Part shown: positions 7,566 through 15,939 of the stretch, one piece after another
Numbering within the stretch: the first letter of the stretch is position 1
Layout: each line of letters begins with the position of its first letter
NCBI GenBank assembly: GCA_902789325.1
Contig: CADANN010000004.1
Coordinates: 62,001-126,000 of the forward strand
From: an uncultured Spirochaetaceae bacterium
Lineage (GTDB): Bacteria; Spirochaetota; Spirochaetia; Treponematales; Treponemataceae
Reading direction: 5' to 3'
Length of the DNA: 64,000 bases
Position numbers and translations under genes: made by a program
The notes under the pieces: model-generated
What the model was told of the DNA's origin: nothing
Databases searched by the model: none
Seen by the model: only the letters and a program-made list of their open reading frames with translations

Positions 7566-8540
7566 ATGAAAAAAATCTGTAAAATTTTATTAAAAGTTTT
7601 TTTTAGCCTTGTTGTATTAATTTTGATTGTTTTCCTATTATGGATACTTCAGTATTTTCATAAATCAAATCCTAAAAATAGAATAATTTATGAAACAACA
7701 AACACTGATATTTACCAGGATACCAGAATCTCTGCGCACAGAAGCGGGGCCGGAGTGTATCCTGAAGAAACAATGCTTGCGTTTGAAGCGTGTTTAAATA
7801 ATTTTAATGTTGATTATTTTGAATTTGATCTTCATATTACAAAGGATGATGTTCTGATTCTTCTTCATGATGCAACCTTAGACCGGACTTCAAATTGTGA
7901 AGAAGTTTTTGGTGAAACTAATGTCTATCCTGAAACAAAAACATTTGCTGAGCTTCAAAAATTAAATATGGGAATTAAGTTTGTTGATGATAACGGTAAT
8001 ACTCCATATAAAGATATTCAGGATGAAGAAATCCTCTCCAAATTAAAAATTGTTTCTTTAGATCAGGTTCTTGATTTTCTTACATCAAAAGGTTCTTTCA
8101 AATATCTAATTGAAATTAAGAATAAGGGAGAACTTGGAAAAAGAGCTGCAGACTTATTGTACGAGGTTTTAAAACAAAGACAATTATTTGATGATGTAAT
8201 TCTTGGGTGCTTTAATAAGGATGTTCCAAAGTATGTTGATATGAAGTATCCGGAAATTAAACGCGGCGCAAATACTGACGAGGTAATTGATTTTGTCATT
8301 GCATGTTTGGTTAATGATAAAGATTTTAATCCGCAGTATACAGTACTTCAACTGCCTTATCATAACCTTGTGTTTTCCAGAGGTGTAAATTTTGGTCTGG
8401 TAAGTTTTATAAATTATGCTCATAAAAATAATCTTGCTGTTCAATACTGGACAATAAACAACTCTAAAGATATGCAGTATTTAAAGAGTGTAGGCGCAGA
8501 CTGTATTATGACAGATTACCCTAATATTGTGCCGTTTTAA
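7566..8540 (+). CDS. Membrane-anchored glycerophosphodiester phosphodiesterase
   Basis: A 324-residue GDPD-family enzyme that hydrolyses glycerophosphodiesters to glycerol-3-phosphate and an alcohol. One N-terminal membrane segment (about residues 9-30) anchors it, with the catalytic domain probably outside the cytoplasm. The active-site set is visible: H of ISAHRSGAGVYPEET, Glu and Asp of YFEFDLHIT, and His of LLHDATLDRTS. The usual HRG reads HRS here. Near the end, QYWTINNSKDMQYLKSVGADCIMTDYP is the typical family close. The ribosome site is weak (GAGAG). It stands alone between the pgk terminator and the hyp promoter. The natural substrate cannot be inferred. Confidence 0.88.
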   Translation: MKKICKILLKVFFSLVVLILIVFLLWILQYFHKSNPKNRIIYETTNTDIYQDTRISAHRSGAGVYPEETMLAFEACLNNFNVDYFEFDLHITKDDVLILLHDATLDRTSNCEEVFGETNVYPETKTFAELQKLNMGIKFVDDNGNTPYKDIQDEEILSKLKIVSLDQVLDFLTSKGSFKYLIEIKNKGELGKRAADLLYEVLKQRQLFDDVILGCFNKDVPKYVDMKYPEIKRGANTDEVIDFVIACLVNDKDFNPQYTVLQLPYHNLVFSRGVNFGLVSFINYAHKNNLAVQYWTINNSKDMQYLKSVGADCIMTDYPNIVPF

Positions 8541-8591
8541 ATAGCTGTGTTTCTCTGTATAGTATTTCTTTATAAATAAATAGTATTTTCT

Positions 8592-8647
8592 TTGCTTTAG
8601 TATGATTTCTGTGATATAATAACTATCTGATAGTATTACTATCAGAT
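8592..8647 (+). promoter_or_regulatory. hyp operon promoter with 23-bp palindromic operator
   Basis: TTGCTT (8592-8597) and TATAAT (8615-8620) are separated by 17 bp. The perfect dyad at 8625-8647 has arms ATCTGATAGTA and TACTATCAGAT around one central T. It covers the predicted transcription start, the classic position for a repressor. Alternatively it could be a hairpin at the extreme 5' end of the mRNA. Confidence 0.75.
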
Positions 8648-8674
8648 GTGACATTATCACAGGAGTTACTTTTT

Positions 8675-9343
8675 ATGAATGATGTAAGGGTTATCGAGGT
8701 AAAGGAAAATATCCTTGCCGATAACGACAAAGAAGCTCAGATTCTTCGCGACAAACTCAAATCTAAGAAAACATTTTTAATGAATCTCATGTCATCTCCG
8801 GGAAGCGGAAAAACAACAACGCTGGTGCGTACAGTTGAGCAGCTTAAAGATAAAATCAATATAGGAATAATGGAAGCAGATGTTGATTCTGACGTTGATG
8901 CCAAGACTATGGCCAGTGCCGGCGTAAAGTCCATTCAGCTTCATACCGGCGGAATGTGCCATCTTGATGCTGCAATGACAGAGCAGGGGCTCAATGAACT
9001 TGGTTATGACGGACTGGATCTTGTTGTTCTTGAGAATGTCGGCAATTTGATTTGTCCTGCAGAGTTTGATACTGGTGCTGCAAAAAATGTGATGATTCTT
9101 TCTGTTCCGGAAGGCCACGATAAACCTCTCAAATATCCTCTTATGTTCAGCAAGGTAGATGCTCTTCTTATCAATAAAATTGATGTTGCGCCTTATTTTG
9201 ATTTTGATATGGATAAATTGCGTGAATATGTAGGAAAACTCAATAAAAATGTAAAAATCTTCCCGATTTCTGCAAAGACAGGAGAGGGGGTAAAAGAGTG
9301 GACAGACTGGTTGTTGAACGAGGTTCAAGAACATAATGCCTGA
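8675..9343 (+). CDS. hypB: Hydrogenase/nickel-enzyme maturation GTPase HypB
   Basis: The start is ATG 8675 (AGGAG at 8661-8665), giving 222 residues. The SIMIBI GTPase features are the P-loop SSPGSGKTTT, the switch/metal region EADVDSDVD, the conserved GMCHLDA cysteine-histidine pair, ENVGNLICPAEFD, and the guanine motif INKID. HypB delivers nickel with HypA to NiFe-hydrogenases and other nickel enzymes. The N-terminal CxxCxC nickel motif of some homologues is absent. It is the first gene of a four-gene operon, 27 bases before a large Fe-S flavoprotein. No hydrogenase subunit or hypCDEF gene lies in the window, so the nickel client is unknown. Confidence 0.95.
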   Translation: MNDVRVIEVKENILADNDKEAQILRDKLKSKKTFLMNLMSSPGSGKTTTLVRTVEQLKDKINIGIMEADVDSDVDAKTMASAGVKSIQLHTGGMCHLDAAMTEQGLNELGYDGLDLVVLENVGNLICPAEFDTGAAKNVMILSVPEGHDKPLKYPLMFSKVDALLINKIDVAPYFDFDMDKLREYVGKLNKNVKIFPISAKTGEGVKEWTDWLLNEVQEHNA

Positions 9344-9370
9344 AGTGCAAGTTATTTTATAGGAGCAAAC

Positions 9371-12058
9371 ATGTCAGAAGTAAGACCTTTAATTTTAGAG
9401 CTCGGTCAGAAAATTACAGACCGACTCGGACGTAAAATCAACGAAAACGACCCTGAGTACTGGGGATTAAACGAAATTGTAACAGACGAGATGGCAGAAG
9501 TCGCACTCAAAATGGATGTGCGAAAACCTGTTACTCTTCCACAGCTCGTTGAGCTTACAGGAAAAACACCTGAATATCTCGAAAAAATCATGATGGATAT
9601 GGCAATTGCAGGCCTCATTGAATATAACTGGGAAAATCCAAAACGCGAAAAGCAGTATATCCTGCCAATGTTCGTTCCGGGATCTGCTGAGTTTACAAAT
9701 ATGAATCAGAAGCAGTTGGAAGAACATCCAAAACTGGGACGCTTTTTTGACCGCATGACCTTTGAACCGCTTACTAAGGTTACCCCTATGGTACCGGAAG
9801 GAGGGGCTGGTATTGGTATGCACGTTATCCCTGTTGAAAAGGCAATTGAAGCTGAAAACTCAAGTGTCAGCGTAGAACACATTTCTCACTGGCTCGATAA
9901 ATATAATGGAAAATATGCTGCATCTCCTTGTTCCTGCCGCCTTAGCCGCCGTACCTACGAAGAAGGTTGTGCCGATGATCCGGAAGACTGGTGTATCGGT
10001 GTAGGTGATATGGCAGATTATCTTGTTGAAACAAAACGCGGCCATTATATTACCCGCGACCAGGTTTATGAGATATTGAAGAGAGCAGAGGACAACGGCT
10101 TTGTTCACCAGATTACAAACATCGACGGCGAAAACAAGATTTTTGCCATCTGTAACTGTAATATTAATGTCTGCTATGCTTTGCGAACTTCACAGTTGTT
10201 TAATACTCCGAATATGAGCCGCTCAGCCTATGTTGCCAGAACCGAAAGCGACAAGTGTGTTGCCTGCGGACGTTGTGTAGAATACTGTCCTGCCGGCGCG
10301 GTTAAGCTTGGTCAGAAACTCTGCAAAAAAGACGGAAGCAAGGTAAAGTATCCAAAACACATTCTGCCAGATAATCATAAATGGTCTGAAGCAAACTGGG
10401 ATGAAAACTACCGCGATACTGCCCGTATCAACTGTTACGAAACAGGTACTGCTCCTTGTAAAACTGCCTGTCCTGCGCATATCGGTATTCAGGGATATTT
10501 GAAGATGGCAAGTGAAGGCCGCTACACAGAAGCTCTCGAACTCATCAAAAAGGAAAATCCATTCCCTGCAGTTTGTGGCCGTATCTGTAACAAGCGCTGT
10601 GAGGCAGCATGTACCCGTGGCACAATTGACGAAGCAATCGCTATTGATGAAGTAAAGAAGTTCATCGCTCAGAAAGATCTGGACGCTAAAGTTCGCTTTA
10701 TTCCAAAGAAAGTTATTCCTTCTAACCGTGGCGAGTTCAGTCAGAAAATCGCCATTATTGGTGGTGGCCCGGCTGGCCTTTCCTGCGCTTTCTATCTTGC
10801 AGAAAAAGGTTACCGCCCGACAGTATTCGAAAAGAACAAGGTTGCCGGTGGTATGCTTGTTTACGGTATTCCTGCCTTCAAGCTTGAAAAAGATGTTGTT
10901 GCCGCTGAAATCGACGTAATGAAAGAAATGGGCGTTGAAATTAAGACCGGCGTTGAAGTTGGAAAAGACGTTACAATTGCTCAGCTCCGCGAGCAGGGCT
11001 ACAAGGCTTTCTATATTGCAATCGGATGTCAGGGTGGCCGCAAGGCTGGTGTTCCTGGTGAAGATGCAGAAGGCGTTATGACTGCTGTAGACTTCCTCCG
11101 AACAGTTGCTGATAACCACGACTATAAGGTAAGTGGCAAGACTGTTGTTGTTGGCGGTGGTAACGTTGCAATTGATGTTAGCCGTAATGCATGGCGTTGT
11201 GGTGGAACTGATGTTCAGCAGTTCTGTCTTGAACAGCGTCACGAAATGCCTGCTACAGTAGAAGAAATTGAAGAAGCAGAAGAAGAAGGAATCAAGATTA
11301 ACTGTGGTTGGGGTCCTAAAGAAATCCTTACAGAAAATGGCAAAGTAAAAGGAATTGTATTCAAGAAATGCCTTTCTGTAAAAGATGAAACCGGCCGCTT
11401 TAATCCAAAATATGATGAAGCAGATACAGTAACTGTAGAATGCGACAATGTATTCCTTTCTATTGGTCAGGCAATTGTATGGGGCGACATTCTCAAAGAT
11501 ACAAAGGTTGAACTTGGCCGCGGAAACGGTGTCGTTGCAGATCCAGTAACCTACCAGACTGCTGAGCCTGATATTTTTGCAGGTGGTGATGTTTACACTG
11601 GTCCTAAGTTTGCAATCGATGCTATTGCCGCTGGTAAAAAAGCCGCAGTTTCAATCCACAGATTTGTACAGCCTCATTCAACAATGACAATCGGTCGCGA
11701 TAAGCGCGAATTCATTGAACTTAATAAGGAAGATATCCTTGTTGAAGGTTACGACAATACACCACGTCAGGTTCCTGGAAAGAGAACTGCCGCAGATGTA
11801 GGCAGCAACTTTAAGGAAACAAAACTTTGCTTTACAGAAGAGCAGATTAAAAAGGAAACTGCCCGCTGTCTCAGCTGTGGTCAGAGTATCGTAGACGAAA
11901 ACAAGTGTATTGGTTGTGGTGTTTGTACAACTAAGTGTGCGTTCGATGCAATTAAACTTCACCGCGAGCATCCAAAGGCAAGCCGCATGACTAAGAGTAT
12001 CCTCAAACGCGAAGTAAAGATTCTTTTGAATCCGAACCGAAACTCGATGGAGAAGTAA
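9371..12058 (+). CDS. Multidomain Fe-S flavoprotein, GltD-type NAD(P)H oxidoreductase
   Basis: An 895-residue cytoplasmic redox protein. Domains in order: an N-terminal winged-helix-like segment (about 45-110; LPQLVELTGKTPEYLEKIMMD); a cysteine-rich region with CSCRLSRRTYEEGC (about 186) and CNCNINVC (about 262); a 4Fe-4S ferredoxin motif CVACGRCVEYCP (about 295-306); a GltD-type N-terminal cluster domain with CKTACP and CGRICNKRCEAAC (about 360-418); an FAD domain beginning GGGPAGLSCAF (about 462); an NAD(P) domain with GGGNVAID (about 597); and C-terminal CLSCG and CIGCGVCTTKC motifs (about 833-857). The flavoprotein half matches glutamate-synthase small subunits and related electron-transfer proteins, but no large subunit is present. 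Lying between hypB and hypA, it probably shuttles electrons between NAD(P)H and ferredoxin or a nickel enzyme. AGGAG precedes the ATG. Confidence 0.85.
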   Translation: MSEVRPLILELGQKITDRLGRKINENDPEYWGLNEIVTDEMAEVALKMDVRKPVTLPQLVELTGKTPEYLEKIMMDMAIAGLIEYNWENPKREKQYILPMFVPGSAEFTNMNQKQLEEHPKLGRFFDRMTFEPLTKVTPMVPEGGAGIGMHVIPVEKAIEAENSSVSVEHISHWLDKYNGKYAASPCSCRLSRRTYEEGCADDPEDWCIGVGDMADYLVETKRGHYITRDQVYEILKRAEDNGFVHQITNIDGENKIFAICNCNINVCYALRTSQLFNTPNMSRSAYVARTESDKCVACGRCVEYCPAGAVKLGQKLCKKDGSKVKYPKHILPDNHKWSEANWDENYRDTARINCYETGTAPCKTACPAHIGIQGYLKMASEGRYTEALELIKKENPFPAVCGRICNKRCEAACTRGTIDEAIAIDEVKKFIAQKDLDAKVRFIPKKVIPSNRGEFSQKIAIIGGGPAGLSCAFYLAEKGYRPTVFEKNKVAGGMLVYGIPAFKLEKDVVAAEIDVMKEMGVEIKTGVEVGKDVTIAQLREQGYKAFYIAIGCQGGRKAGVPGEDAEGVMTAVDFLRTVADNHDYKVSGKTVVVGGGNVAIDVSRNAWRCGGTDVQQFCLEQRHEMPATVEEIEEAEEEGIKINCGWGPKEILTENGKVKGIVFKKCLSVKDETGRFNPKYDEADTVTVECDNVFLSIGQAIVWGDILKDTKVELGRGNGVVADPVTYQTAEPDIFAGGDVYTGPKFAIDAIAAGKKAAVSIHRFVQPHSTMTIGRDKREFIELNKEDILVEGYDNTPRQVPGKRTAADVGSNFKETKLCFTEEQIKKETARCLSCGQSIVDENKCIGCGVCTTKCAFDAIKLHREHPKASRMTKSILKREVKILLNPNRNSMEK

Positions 12059-12070
12059 GCAGCTTTACTC

Positions 12071-12415
12071 ATGCACGAATTAGGAATTGTCTTTCACGTT
12101 ATCAAGCGTCTCGAAAATCTTGCAGCCGAGCAGAAACTCACTGCAATACAAAGCGTGACGCTTGAGCTCGGAGAGGTAAGTGGAGTAGTGCCGGAGTTTC
12201 TTGAAGACGGCTGGAAATGGGCAGTCAAAAAATCGCCCGTTATGGAAAACGCCGTCCTAAAAATAGAAACGCTTCCCGCAGTTACAATCTGTAATGCCTG
12301 CGGAAAAACTTACGGCACTGTTGAATTTGGGAAAACTTGCCCGTACTGTAAAAGCGAAGATACAGTTTTGCAGACGGGCAATGAAATGAACATAAAGGAA
12401 ATAGAAGCCTGCTGA
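12071..12415 (+). CDS. hypA: Nickel-insertion accessory protein HypA
   Basis: A 114-residue HypA. The nickel-binding N-terminus MHE is intact, and the zinc site is formed by CNACG and CPYCKSED, two CxxC pairs in the usual positions. HypA hands nickel to the target enzyme together with HypB. It starts 13 bases after the Fe-S flavoprotein and shares its transcript. No strong ribosome site is visible before the ATG (GTAAGCAG), so translational coupling with the upstream gene is possible. Identity is secure; the client enzyme is not visible. Confidence 0.95.
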   Translation: MHELGIVFHVIKRLENLAAEQKLTAIQSVTLELGEVSGVVPEFLEDGWKWAVKKSPVMENAVLKIETLPAVTICNACGKTYGTVEFGKTCPYCKSEDTVLQTGNEMNIKEIEAC

Positions 12416-12448
12416 CGACCCGCCAACAGACTTACACAGGAGGTATTC

Positions 12449-13561
12449 ATGTTATTTCAACTTTATGGCTCAACAGCAGCAACTCAGTTGCTTGGCTGGT
12501 GTTTAGTATTTCTTGGTCTCGTTCTTTTGAATGAGTTTGGTAGAACAAAGGTTGGTGGAATTACTATCTTCTTTGTTGTACCTGCTGTATTAACAGTTTA
12601 CTTTATTGTAGCTGCTATCGGCAAGAATTCATTTGCTTCAGAATGGTATGTAATTAAGTATATGGGCGGCTGGTTCCATTATGCTAAATTGTATGCTGCA
12701 ACAATCGGATGTATTGGTTTTATTTTCCTTGCAAGAAAATGGACTGCTCTTGGAAAATCTGAATGGTTCAAATGCTGGCCATTTATTATTGTAGGTATCA
12801 ACATTCTTATCGCCGTAGCTTCAGATTTCGAATCTGTAATTAAAGGTGGAATTACAGGCGGCTGGTGGGTATCTAACGAGGGTGTATTCCTTTATGGTGG
12901 CTGGTGGAATCTCCTCAATGGTCTCGCTGGTATTATCAATATTGTATGTATGACTGGCTGGTGGGGAATTTACTCATCAAAGAAAGGTAAACTCGAGAAG
13001 CAGGATATGCTTTGGCCAGATATGACATGGATGTTCATCATCGCTTATGATGTATGGAACTTCGAGTATACATATCTCAACCTTCCAACACACGCATGGT
13101 ACTGCGGTCTTGCACTTCTTCTTGCACCAACATTCGCAGCTACATTCTGGAACAAGGGTGGCTGGATTCAGAACCGCGCATTCACACTTTCAATCTGGTG
13201 TATGTTCGCTCAGGTTGTGCCATTCCAGTTGACAACTCCATTCTCTGTACTCCCTTCAGTATATGGTGGAGCTCCACAGGACGGAACTGGTGCACAGGCT
13301 TTGTATGATGCTTCTATGGCAATCTACAATAATCCTGCTATTGCAAACAACGGACCAGAAGTTCAGCAGGCTATCGCTAAGATGGGAATCACAGCTGAGC
13401 CAAAAGCACAGGGCGTTATTGCTGTACTTGCTCTTGCAATCAACGTTCTTGTACTTGCTGCAATCTGTAAGAAGGCTTTTGCTACTAAGACAAATCCATA
13501 TAAGAATGAGATTTGGAAAGGTACAAAAGATTTCGACGAAGCAATGGCAAGAGCCGAGTAA
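12449..13561 (+). CDS. Tryptophan-rich polytopic membrane protein (DUF5692-like)
   Basis: A 370-residue integral membrane protein with about nine or ten hydrophobic segments and an unusually high content of tryptophan (GGWFHYAK, GGWWVSNEGVFLYGGWWN, TGWWGIYSS). It resembles the uncharacterised DUF5692 family as I remember it; this assignment is tentative. A perfect AGGAGG lies before the ATG, 33 bases after hypA, so it is the fourth gene of the hyp operon. A soluble-looking insertion (about 285-320) precedes the last membrane segment. Co-transcription with nickel chaperones and an Fe-S flavoprotein suggests a membrane component of a nickel- or redox-linked system, such as nickel uptake or electron transfer. 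There is no direct evidence for either. Confidence 0.75.
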   Translation: MLFQLYGSTAATQLLGWCLVFLGLVLLNEFGRTKVGGITIFFVVPAVLTVYFIVAAIGKNSFASEWYVIKYMGGWFHYAKLYAATIGCIGFIFLARKWTALGKSEWFKCWPFIIVGINILIAVASDFESVIKGGITGGWWVSNEGVFLYGGWWNLLNGLAGIINIVCMTGWWGIYSSKKGKLEKQDMLWPDMTWMFIIAYDVWNFEYTYLNLPTHAWYCGLALLLAPTFAATFWNKGGWIQNRAFTLSIWCMFAQVVPFQLTTPFSVLPSVYGGAPQDGTGAQALYDASMAIYNNPAIANNGPEVQQAIAKMGITAEPKAQGVIAVLALAINVLVLAAICKKAFATKTNPYKNEIWKGTKDFDEAMARAE

Positions 13562-13659
13562 TATAATTGGGCTAATGCTCCCGTAAAAAAATGCACCTGG
13601 CCAACGGGGATGATGTTGTCCAGGTGCATTTTTTTTTACTTCGCACCAGCCCAATTATA
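13562..13659. repeat. 98-bp nested inverted repeat containing a terminator
   Basis: The outer arms TATAATTGGGCT (13562-13573) and AGCCCAATTATA (13648-13659) are perfect 12-bp complements. Inside is a terminator-type hairpin, ATGCACCTGG (13591-13600) with CCAGGTGCAT (13620-13629), flanked by A-run and T-run so it could work in both directions. The whole may be a miniature repeat element serving as the hyp operon terminator. Confidence 0.8.
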
Positions 13660-13733
13660 CTATTCGTCACTCCAATACAGGAGAGAAACAACTTCTGTTC
13701 CAAGCTTCAAAAAATCACTATAATAGAATCCTT

Positions 13734-14675
13734 ATGATTTATAATAACATTCTTGAAGCAATGGGGCATACACCAATCATCCAGTTACAGAAAATGGTGA
13801 CTCCGGATATGGCTCGTGTCCTTGTAAAATTTGAGGGTCTTAATGTAGGCGGATCCATTAAAACCCGTACAGCTTTTAATATGATCTTAGACGCTGAGCG
13901 CCGTGGCTTAATCGATAAAAATACAGTAATTGTTGAACCGACAAGTGGAAATCAGGGAATTGGTCTTGCACTTATCGGCGCGGTTCGTGGTTATAAAACT
14001 GTAATCATTATGCCGGACAGTGTAAGTGAAGAACGACGCAAACTTGTAAAACATTATGGTGCGGAAGTAAAACTTGTTCACGATAACGGCGATATTGGAA
14101 AATGTATTCAGGAATGTATTGATACTGCTTTTTATATGCAGCATATGGATCCTCATGTATTTATTCCTCAGCAGTTTGAAAATCCGGCTAACACACAGAT
14201 TCAGCGAGAGCAGACTGCCGCTGAAATTCTTGAGGATGTTGATGGTCCTATAGATGGTTTCTGCTCTGGAATCGGAACTGGCGGAACTTTAACTGGAATT
14301 GGAGAAGTATTAAAATCAAAAAATCCTGAAATCACAATATGGGCAGTTGAGCCGGCTCACGCTGCAATTCTCAGTGGTGGTAGTGTAGGTACTCATCTTC
14401 AGATGGGAATCGGTGACGGACTTATCCCTCCAATTTTGAATAAGGATATTTATGATGATATTTTCATCGTAACTGATTCTCAGGCAATCAGAACGAGCCG
14501 CGAGCTTTCACGTAAGGAAGGAATTATGTGTGGTATTTCCAGCGGAACAAACGTTGCTGCAGCCCTTGAACTTGCAAAGGCTCTTGGTCCAGGAAAGACT
14601 GTTGTTACTGTTTTGCCGGATACAGCAGAGCGTTATTTCAGTACACCGCTTTTCGACGAGGATGTAGAGTTCTAA
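13734..14675 (+). CDS. PLP-dependent cysteine-synthase-family enzyme
   Basis: A 313-residue fold-type II PLP enzyme of the O-acetylserine sulfhydrylase family (CysK/CysM/CBS core), full length. The Schiff-base lysine region reads GGSIKTRTA where typical CysK proteins have GGSVKDRIA, and the substrate loop reads TSGNQGIGLA instead of TSGNTGIGLA. The phosphate loop GIGTGGTLTG and the C-terminal CGISSGTNVAAAL are conventional. It probably makes cysteine from an activated serine and sulfide, but the substitutions could mean a different acceptor or donor. No Shine-Dalgarno sequence is visible; TATAAT (13719-13724) ends nine bases before the ATG, suggesting a leaderless mRNA. It overlaps the converging cyclase gene by four bases. 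Confidence 0.88.
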   Translation: MIYNNILEAMGHTPIIQLQKMVTPDMARVLVKFEGLNVGGSIKTRTAFNMILDAERRGLIDKNTVIVEPTSGNQGIGLALIGAVRGYKTVIIMPDSVSEERRKLVKHYGAEVKLVHDNGDIGKCIQECIDTAFYMQHMDPHVFIPQQFENPANTQIQREQTAAEILEDVDGPIDGFCSGIGTGGTLTGIGEVLKSKNPEITIWAVEPAHAAILSGGSVGTHLQMGIGDGLIPPILNKDIYDDIFIVTDSQAIRTSRELSRKEGIMCGISSGTNVAAALELAKALGPGKTVVTVLPDTAERYFSTPLFDEDVEF

Positions 14676-15823
14676 AGGCTCTTAAGCATTTTCTTGTGCT
14701 GGTACATTTCCGTATCAGCACGCTTAATTACATCATTAAAACATTTATCTACGTATGGCTCAAAAACCGCAAAGCCTGCCGCAAAAGATTTTTTTTCAGC
14801 CAGAGAGCAGTTTCTTTTCATTTCTGTTTCAGTCAATTCAAAGACATTTTCTTTTATAGCTTCAAGATTTGTATAATTATCATCCATCATAATTGCTACA
14901 AATTCATCACCACCAATTCTGAAAATAGGGCAATCTGAAAATAAACTACGAATAGCCTTGCAGCAGTTTTTGATATAAGCATCTCCAATATCGTGTCCGA
15001 ATGTATCATTGATAATTTTAAGATTATTCAAATCACACTCGCAGACAGCGAATCTTATAGTTGGGGGATCTGCTTTTATTTCTTTATCAATAATAGTAAC
15101 CTGATTGTCAAAACAGATACGACTCAGAACTTTTGTAAGTGCATCATGATTTGAAATATCTTTTTCCATGTTAATTGTTTGAATCATAACATGGCGCATT
15201 ATAGTCTGAACACAAATATAGAGCAGGGTAGCCGTAACACAAATGCTCATATAACCAGAATTGATATTGCTGTCTATGACATTTGCAACATTTCCTACTA
15301 TCATAATAGAAGTAATTAAAAGAATATTAATCAGATAGCGAAGTTTCGATCTTATTCCAATTAAAATAAAGACAAACAAAACGTAACCAAAATCTATGGC
15401 ACAGAATATAAGATAGGAAGCGTATGCACAGCCTCTATGAAAAGTTCCATTTGAATCAATATAAAAAACAACGCCCGTAAAAAGGGAAATAACTTCAATT
15501 ACAACATTGATGGTCATAAATAGCAGCATGAATCTTATGGAATGTTTCATGCCACTGCTGCGTGCAAGGCAGACACCCAGATAAGGTGAAATACAGAATT
15601 CAGAAAATGTAATGAACCAATGGATTTTTGGCGAACAGAAATTTGTTTTATCAGCTAATACACCCAGATATTCACAAATTGCTCCGAGGGCTGCAAGAAT
15701 AAAAGTGATTCTGAACCATTTGATGTCATCTTTATTAAAGATTGTATTCTTGCCGGCATCAATTGCGAGAATAATCATGCTGATAACACAGACTATAATT
15801 GTTACTGTGTAGTTATGATCCAT
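14672..15823 (-). CDS. Membrane-bound diguanylate cyclase (GGDEF)
   Basis: A 383-residue protein. About residues 1-215 hold six or seven hydrophobic segments, then a GGDEF domain opens HDALTKVLSRICFD. The catalytic signature is intact (FRIGGDEFVAIM), so synthesis of c-di-GMP from two GTP is expected. NDTFGHDIGD carries the usual GTP-binding contacts. No RxxD inhibitory site is seen the usual five residues before GGDEF. Its membrane part resembles the degenerate paralogue at 158-1297 (shared YIDSNGTFHRG-type loop). It is a single gene, convergent with the cysteine-synthase-like gene. The signal sensed is unknown. Confidence 0.9.
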   Translation of the reverse strand: MDHNYTVTIIVCVISMIILAIDAGKNTIFNKDDIKWFRITFILAALGAICEYLGVLADKTNFCSPKIHWFITFSEFCISPYLGVCLARSSGMKHSIRFMLLFMTINVVIEVISLFTGVVFYIDSNGTFHRGCAYASYLIFCAIDFGYVLFVFILIGIRSKLRYLINILLITSIMIVGNVANVIDSNINSGYMSICVTATLLYICVQTIMRHVMIQTINMEKDISNHDALTKVLSRICFDNQVTIIDKEIKADPPTIRFAVCECDLNNLKIINDTFGHDIGDAYIKNCCKAIRSLFSDCPIFRIGGDEFVAIMMDDNYTNLEAIKENVFELTETEMKRNCSLAEKKSFAAGFAVFEPYVDKCFNDVIKRADTEMYQHKKMLKSL

Positions 15824-15887
15824 AGAATTACATTATACACCCACAATGTTGAAAGTCTCAATTAAATTTATTAAAATAAAAAATCAT

Positions 15888-15918
15888 GTCATTGCGAGGC
15901 AGAAAGCCGAAGCAATCT
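15888..15918 (+). repeat. GTCATTGCGAGG-type palindromic repeat
   Basis: A 31-bp element opening GTCATTGCGAGGC and ending GAAGCAATCT; ATTGC pairs with GCAAT at the ends. It lies eight bases before the tpiA ribosome site, so it forms part of the tpiA leader. Confidence 0.65.
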
Positions 15919-15939
15919 ATATCATAAGGAGTCATAATT

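Noticed and set aside
10353..11000. Glutamate synthase small subunit as the specific identity of the flavoprotein
   Set aside because: Only the flavin/NAD(P) half matches GltD; the large subunit is absent, and extra Fe-S domains and the hyp context point elsewhere.
10223..11242. 339-residue open frame opposite the Fe-S flavoprotein
   Set aside because: It is a shadow of a strongly codon-biased gene, with low-complexity Asn/Thr/Cys content and no family resemblance.
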